64,000 nt of DNA from Kribbella steppae (GTDB taxonomy: Bacteria > Actinomycetota > Actinomycetes > Propionibacteriales > Kribbellaceae): assembly GCF_004342025.1 (NCBI RefSeq), contig NZ_SLWN01000005.1, positions 186,001-250,000 on the forward strand, given 5' to 3'. How positions within the stretch are numbered: position 1 is the first letter of the stretch; each line of letters begins with the position of its first letter. The position numbers and the translations under genes are program-made. This document shows, piece after piece, positions 60,380 to 64,000 of this stretch. Under the pieces are notes generated by a model. The model did not search any database and was not told the DNA's origin. It was given only the letters and a program-made list of their open reading frames with translations.

Positions 60380-61624
60380 GCCGAGATAGGCGGCGGACTC
60401 GGCCAGAGCGTCGAGCGCACCAGGCAGCGCCGGGGTGACCAGGTTGCCGTCGCGCTTGACCGCCGTACCCGCGACGAACACTGAGTCCACGTTGCCGGGA
60501 TGAGCCGAGGTGACGACGATCGCGATCGGGTCGCCGAGGTGCGCGACCAGGTTGAGATCCGTACGGCGCAACAGCACCAGATCGGCCTGGTTGCCCACAG
60601 CAAGCGAACCGACGTCGGTCAGGCCGAGGGCGCGAGCGCCTTCCAGGGTGGCGATTCGCAGGACGTCGGCCGCCGTGAAGGTCTGGTAGCCGAGGGCGAG
60701 GAGTTCGCGCATCGCGGCGAACATGTCGCCGGCCGCGGTGGTCACGACGTCGATCCCCAGGCTGAGATTCACTCCGGCGGCGCGCAACCGGCCGGCCAGT
60801 GGTTCGCCGATCTCCATCCGTGCCTCGACGGACGGCGTCACCGAGACCGCCGCGCCGGACTCCGCGATCAGTTTCAGCTCCGAGTCCGGCAGGTTGTTGC
60901 CGTGCACGTACAGCGTGTTCGACCGCAACAGACCGGCATCGCGCAGCCGGGCGATCGGGTCCACCGCGAGCGAACTGCTGCTGATGTGGACCACGACCGG
61001 CACCCCGAGCGAGTCGGCCAACTCCCAGTCGGCGCGGACGGTCTCGAACGGCGCGAACGACGGCCCGATCGCGGCCACCGCGAGACTGATCCGCTCCGAC
61101 GCCCGATCCATGATCCGCCGCATCCCGTCCGGACTCACCGCGCCACCGCTCAACGGAGACGGCCCATAGCCGAAGACGGCCCGGATTCCACTGTCCTGCA
61201 AGGCATCCAGCGCGGCGTCCGCGTGCGCGTCCGACGACTGCACATGTGAATAGTCCTGCACCGTGGTGATCCCGGCGTTCAGGCACTCCAGGGCACCCAC
61301 GAGGTTGCCTGCAGCAACATCCTCCGCACGGAAGTGCACACCGTACCCGCCGAGCACCCGCTCGAAGTACAGACCGAGGTTCCCGTCGGCGGCCACCCCG
61401 CGCAACGCCGTCTGCCACAGATGCCGATGCGTGTCCACGAACCCCGGCAGCACGATCCGCCCCGTCGCGTCGATCACCTCGACGCCGGCCGCCTCGACAT
61501 CCGCGATCAATCCCGGCCCGACCGCCGCGATCCGCCCGTCCTCGATCAGTACGTCGGTCTCCCGCCGAGCGACCACCTCCGGCTCGGTGTCGATCACCAA
61601 TCCACCGCGCAGCAACGTCCGCAT
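60365..61624 (-). CDS. Amidohydrolase family protein (TrzA/chlorohydrolase-like deaminase)
   Basis: A 419-residue metal-dependent hydrolase. The metal site shows HRH in DTHRHLWQT, a His in VVHISSSS, a further His in YVHGNN and the Asp in [10 protein letters not shown]. This is the subtype III pattern of atrazine chlorohydrolase, 8-oxoguanine and SAH deaminases. GAGGAG precedes the ATG. It diverges from a MarR regulator that probably represses it. The substrate is likely an N-heterocycle. Confidence 0.88.
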   Translation of the reverse strand: MRTLLRGGLVIDTEPEVVARRETDVLIEDGRIAAVGPGLIADVEAAGVEVIDATGRIVLPGFVDTHRHLWQTALRGVAADGNLGLYFERVLGGYGVHFRAEDVAAGNLVGALECLNAGITTVQDYSHVQSSDAHADAALDALQDSGIRAVFGYGPSPLSGGAVSPDGMRRIMDRASERISLAVAAIGPSFAPFETVRADWELADSLGVPVVVHISSSSLAVDPIARLRDAGLLRSNTLYVHGNNLPDSELKLIAESGAAVSVTPSVEARMEIGEPLAGRLRAAGVNLSLGIDVVTTAAGDMFAAMRELLALGYQTFTAADVLRIATLEGARALGLTDVGSLAVGNQADLVLLRRTDLNLVAHLGDPIAIVVTSAHPGNVDSVFVAGTAVKRDGNLVTPALPGALDALAESAAYLGSALQ

Positions 61625-61638
61625 GCAGTTCTCCTCAT

Positions 61639-61685
61639 TAGAAAGCTTTATAGAAAGCTATCACCAAAGACACCTAGACTGTCAA
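61639..61685 (-). promoter_or_regulatory. Amidohydrolase promoter with MarR-site candidate
   Basis: Reading leftward: a perfect -35 TTGACA (61680-61685), then ATAGCT/TAGCTT as -10 (61655-61661, spacer 18-19 nt). TAGAAAGCT occurs twice, at 61639-61647 and 61651-61659, one helical turn (12 bp) apart and over the -10. This is a likely MarR binding region controlling both directions. Confidence 0.55.
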
Positions 61686-61703
61686 CGGACGGAAGGAGGT
61701 CCG

Positions 61704-62192
61704 GTGGGCGAGAGCGGCGATCTGGTGGATCGGTTGATCGCTTCGTGGCAACGCGAGTTGCCGGAGGTGCTCTACCCGACGAGTGAGCTGGCCAAGCGGG
61801 TCATGATCCTCGCGGCCGAGCTGAACGAGGCGACCCGGCGGGTGCTGCGCGATCTCGGGCTCACCACCGCGGAGTTCGACGTCATCGTCTCGCTGCGCCG
61901 GTCCGGAGCGCCGTACCGGCAGAAGCCGTCAGATCTGAGCCGCAGCCTGCTGCTGTCCTCCGGCGGCACCAGCAACGTGACGAACCAGCTGGTCCGGCGC
62001 GGTCTCGTCGTCCGCGAACCCGATCCCGACGACGGTCGCGGTACCCAGATCCGCCTCACCGACGAGGGCAAGACGCTCGCCGAGCGCGCGGTCCAGGCCA
62101 GCGCGGCCGCTCACCACGAGCTGTGGGCAGGCATCCCGGACGAGACCGTCAAGCAGGCCAGCGCCGCGCTGCGCGAACTGTTCCGGACGTAG
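61704..62192 (+). CDS. MarR family transcriptional regulator
   Basis: A 162-residue winged-helix repressor (TTAEFDVIVSLRRSG; KPSDLSRSLLLSSGGTSNVTNQLVRRGLV; wing PDPDDGRGTQIRLTDEG). The start is a GTG at 61704 with GGAGG 4 nt upstream. It is divergent from the amidohydrolase over the repeated TAGAAAGCT site. The effector may be that enzyme's substrate. Confidence 0.9.
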   Translation: MGESGDLVDRLIASWQRELPEVLYPTSELAKRVMILAAELNEATRRVLRDLGLTTAEFDVIVSLRRSGAPYRQKPSDLSRSLLLSSGGTSNVTNQLVRRGLVVREPDPDDGRGTQIRLTDEGKTLAERAVQASAAAHHELWAGIPDETVKQASAALRELFRT

Positions 62193-62196
62193 CGAA

Positions 62197-62223
62197 GCGG
62201 CCGGTCCCGTGGGATCCGGCCGC
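62197..62223. terminator. Bidirectional hairpin after MarR gene
   Basis: GCGGCCGG pairs with CCGGCCGC, extended by TCCC/GGGA across a GT loop with one bulged T. It fills most of the 45-nt gap between the convergent MarR and HTH genes. Confidence 0.7.
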
Positions 62224-62237
62224 CTCGCGTCTCGTGG

Positions 62238-62453
62238 TTATCCGGCTTGAAAGTATGCGCCCTTGAGGTAGTCATGCACGGCGTCCTCGGAGACCCGGAA
62301 CGAACGACCCACCCGCACCGCGGGCAGCTCACCGGAGTGCACCAACCGGTACACCGTCATCTTGGACACGCGCATGGCCGTGGCGACCTCCGCCACGGTC
62401 AGGAACTTCACCTCGGCGAGCGGCTGCTCACCACCGGACTTCTTTGATGCCAT
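62238..62453 (-). CDS. Excisionase-type helix-turn-helix DNA-binding protein
   Basis: A 71-residue protein with a MerR/excisionase-like HTH (FLTVAEVATAMRVSKMTVYR, LVHSGELPAVRVGRSFRV) ending DYLKGAYFQAG. Very similar small proteins are encoded next to the bldN region in Streptomyces (SCO3328/BdtA, from memory). It is therefore probably a conserved developmental or housekeeping regulator, not a phage excisionase; no integrase or attachment site is near. The ATG at 62453 is preferred over one 7 codons upstream. Confidence 0.82.
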   Translation of the reverse strand: MASKKSGGEQPLAEVKFLTVAEVATAMRVSKMTVYRLVHSGELPAVRVGRSFRVSEDAVHDYLKGAYFQAG

Positions 62454-62570
62454 TGCGCACCGCACTTCCAGCACGGATCGTGCGCCGGCTTCCCCTCCGG
62501 CACCTCCGTCCGTGCATGTATTGAGCGTAGTGGCTGTTGGTACGAATGGGAAAGAGGGGGACTCCTGTGA

Positions 62571-63746
62571 CTAGTAGGAAGGGTCCAGGCCAAGCAGGGG
62601 GAAGCTGATGTCACGGGTGGCCTTGATCGAGCGATCCAGCCAGGTGTCCGGGTTGTAACCGGTCGACCAGTCCTCGTACGCGGCGTCCCGGCCGTCCGTC
62701 ATCCGCAGCGGCGCGGTCCGCCCGTACCGGATCCGGACGTCCTCGCGCCACGACTCCGGCACCGGCGTCAGCGGGTCGATCGGGTCGCCCGCCACGATCG
62801 CGAGCAGGTGACTCCAGGCCCGCGGTACGACGTCGATGATCGCGTACCCACCGCCACCGGTCGCGACCCACTTGCCGCCGGCGACCTCGTGTGCCAGGTC
62901 GTGCAGGGCCAGGTACGCCGCCCGCTGCCCGTCGACCGATTTCGTCAAGTGGGCCAGCGGATCCTCGACATGCGAGTCACACCCGTGCTGGGTGACGAGA
63001 ACCGACGGCCGGAACGCCTTCACCACGTCCGGCACGATCGCATGGAAAGCCCGGAGCCAGCCGGCGTCGCCCGTCCCCGGTGGCAGCGGAATGTTGACCG
63101 CCGTACCCTCCGCGCCCGGTCCACCGGTCTCCCCCGCGCTCCCGGTGCCGGGGAACAGCGTGGTGGGCGACTCGTGCAGGCTCACGGTCAGCACGCGCGG
63201 GTCGTCGTAGAACACCGTCTGTACGCCGTCCCCGTGGTGCACGTCGACGTCGACGTACGCGACTCGCTCGGCGCCGTGGTCGAGCAGCCACTGGATCGCG
63301 ATGGCGGGATCGTTGTAGACGCAGAAACCGCTTGCTGCGGCAGGCATCGCGTGGTGCAGGCCGCCGCTGATGTTGGCGGCGTGCAGTACGTCGCCCTCCC
63401 ACACCGCCCGGGCCGCCTCGACGGAGGCGCCGACCACGTGCGCGGACGCCTCGTGCATGTTCGGGAAGCAGTACGTGTCCTCGGTGCCGAGGCCGTGCAC
63501 CTGGTCCGGCCGGTCGGGATCCTCGCCCGCACGTCTGACCGCGGCGATGTACTCGGCGGTGTGCACGGTCCCGATCAGCGCGTCGTCGGCGATCGGGGCC
63601 GGCACGACCTTCAGTTGGTCGAGTACGCCGAGCGCCCGGGCCAGCCGCACCGTCAGATCCACCCGGATCGGACTCATCGGGTGGCCATGGCCGAAGTCGT
63701 ACGCCGTCAAACCGTCGTCGAAGACCAGCATCGCCTCACCACTCAT
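62571..63746 (-). CDS. acuC: Acetoin utilization protein AcuC (class I HDAC-like deacetylase)
   Basis: A 391-residue zinc-dependent deacetylase of the arginase/HDAC fold. It shows GLHHAMP (charge-relay His pair), the zinc site DVDVHHGDG, and GGGGYA with the active-site Tyr. In bacteria AcuC deacetylates and reactivates acetyl-CoA synthetase. The ATG at 63746 has AAGG 8 nt upstream; a GTG at 63767 would overlap the upstream stop (GTGA) and is also possible. The 117-nt gap to the HTH gene downstream shows nothing notable. Confidence 0.9.
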   Translation of the reverse strand: MSGEAMLVFDDGLTAYDFGHGHPMSPIRVDLTVRLARALGVLDQLKVVPAPIADDALIGTVHTAEYIAAVRRAGEDPDRPDQVHGLGTEDTYCFPNMHEASAHVVGASVEAARAVWEGDVLHAANISGGLHHAMPAAASGFCVYNDPAIAIQWLLDHGAERVAYVDVDVHHGDGVQTVFYDDPRVLTVSLHESPTTLFPGTGSAGETGGPGAEGTAVNIPLPPGTGDAGWLRAFHAIVPDVVKAFRPSVLVTQHGCDSHVEDPLAHLTKSVDGQRAAYLALHDLAHEVAGGKWVATGGGGYAIIDVVPRAWSHLLAIVAGDPIDPLTPVPESWREDVRIRYGRTAPLRMTDGRDAAYEDWSTGYNPDTWLDRSIKATRDISFPLLGLDPSY

Positions 63747-63763
63747 GCCCCCGACCTTAGCCG

Positions 63764-64000
63764 TCACCGCTCCGGCACGGGTTTCCCGAACCTGACGTTC
63801 AGCCGGTAAGCACCACCCCGCGCATGGAAGACCGTCATCACCAGGATGCCTACCAGGGCAGCGATCGCGGCCGCCCGCGGGTGGTCGCCGATGTGCGCCC
63901 AGAACGCCAGCAGTCCGGCGATGACGAACGCTCCCACACCGCCGACCGCATTGCGGACCGGCGAGTTGCCGGTCAGGTTCGGGTACTCCCGGGCGGTGAT
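63764..64000 (-). CDS. Membrane protein, C-terminal part only
   Basis: The last 78 codons of a gene that runs off the right edge. Two hydrophobic segments (AVGGVGAFVIAGLLAFWAHIG; AAAIAALVGILVMTVFHARG) and a short basic tail ending KPVPER are visible. It resembles small two- to three-helix membrane proteins. It is probably co-transcribed with acuC, whose start lies within or just after its stop. No function can be given. Confidence 0.7.
   Translation of the reverse strand: MTAREYPNLTGNSPVRNAVGGVGAFVIAGLLAFWAHIGDHPRAAAIAALVGILVMTVFHARGGAYRLNVRFGKPVPER

Noticed and set aside
62238..62453. Excisionase-like HTH as evidence of a prophage or integrative element
   Set aside because: No integrase, repeats, tRNA or attachment site is near, and very similar proteins are chromosomal neighbours of the bldN region in other actinomycetes.

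Overview
The window is high-GC actinobacterial DNA. Several features suggest a filamentous, probably spore-forming Propionibacteriales soil organism of Kribbella type: frequent GTG/TTG starts, many Tat-exported carbohydrate-active proteins, CUT1 sugar transporters, an F420-type oxidoreductase, a Rex-hemACD operon and a BldN/RsbN pair. The genus is inferred from gene content and style, not from a marker gene. I see no tRNA, rRNA, CRISPR array, transposase or phage gene.

Layout. 0-12 kb: a large secreted subtilase, a membrane acyltransferase, a luciferase-like oxidoreductase, a 2H phosphoesterase, a multidomain secreted GH3 enzyme and an MMPL exporter. 12-22.6 kb: two GlxA-type regulators and a PfpI protein that has lost its cysteine, an isochorismatase-like hydrolase, a Tat-exported aldose epimerase, a P450, a DUF2637-like membrane protein, a frameshifted phosphotransferase and an orphan sensor kinase. 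A short inverted-repeat element occurs twice here, each time at the 3' end of a convergent gene pair.

22.6-41 kb is a carbohydrate-use region with two modules. Module 1 (22.65-29.9 kb) has a CUT1 transporter, a Gfo/Idh/MocA dehydrogenase and a PmoA-like protein, divergent from a Tat-exported protein of unknown family. Matching LacI-type operators lie at both start points. Module 2 (30.96-40.86 kb) has a LacI regulator, an FAD oxidoreductase and a second CUT1 transporter, divergent from a Tat-exported beta-helix protein and another Tat-exported protein of unknown family. Neither module has a transporter ATPase, so a shared one is presumably encoded elsewhere.

41-43.6 kb: an NTF2-like protein and a TetR regulator sharing twin operators, then a coupled operon of two unknown genes. 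43.7-55.75 kb is a conserved actinobacterial block: hemB, cobA-hemD, hemC, hemA and rex, joined mostly by ATGA overlaps and led by a promoter overlapped by a Rex site; then a glutaredoxin, an acyl-CoA ligase, bldN, rsbN, an acyltransferase, an epimerase and bS22. The block seems to resume at 62.2 kb with a small excisionase-type HTH gene and acuC. The 6.3 kb between looks accessory: a methyltransferase, GNAT, two tiny membrane or secreted proteins, a BTAD regulator, an epoxide-hydrolase-like enzyme and an amidohydrolase/MarR pair.
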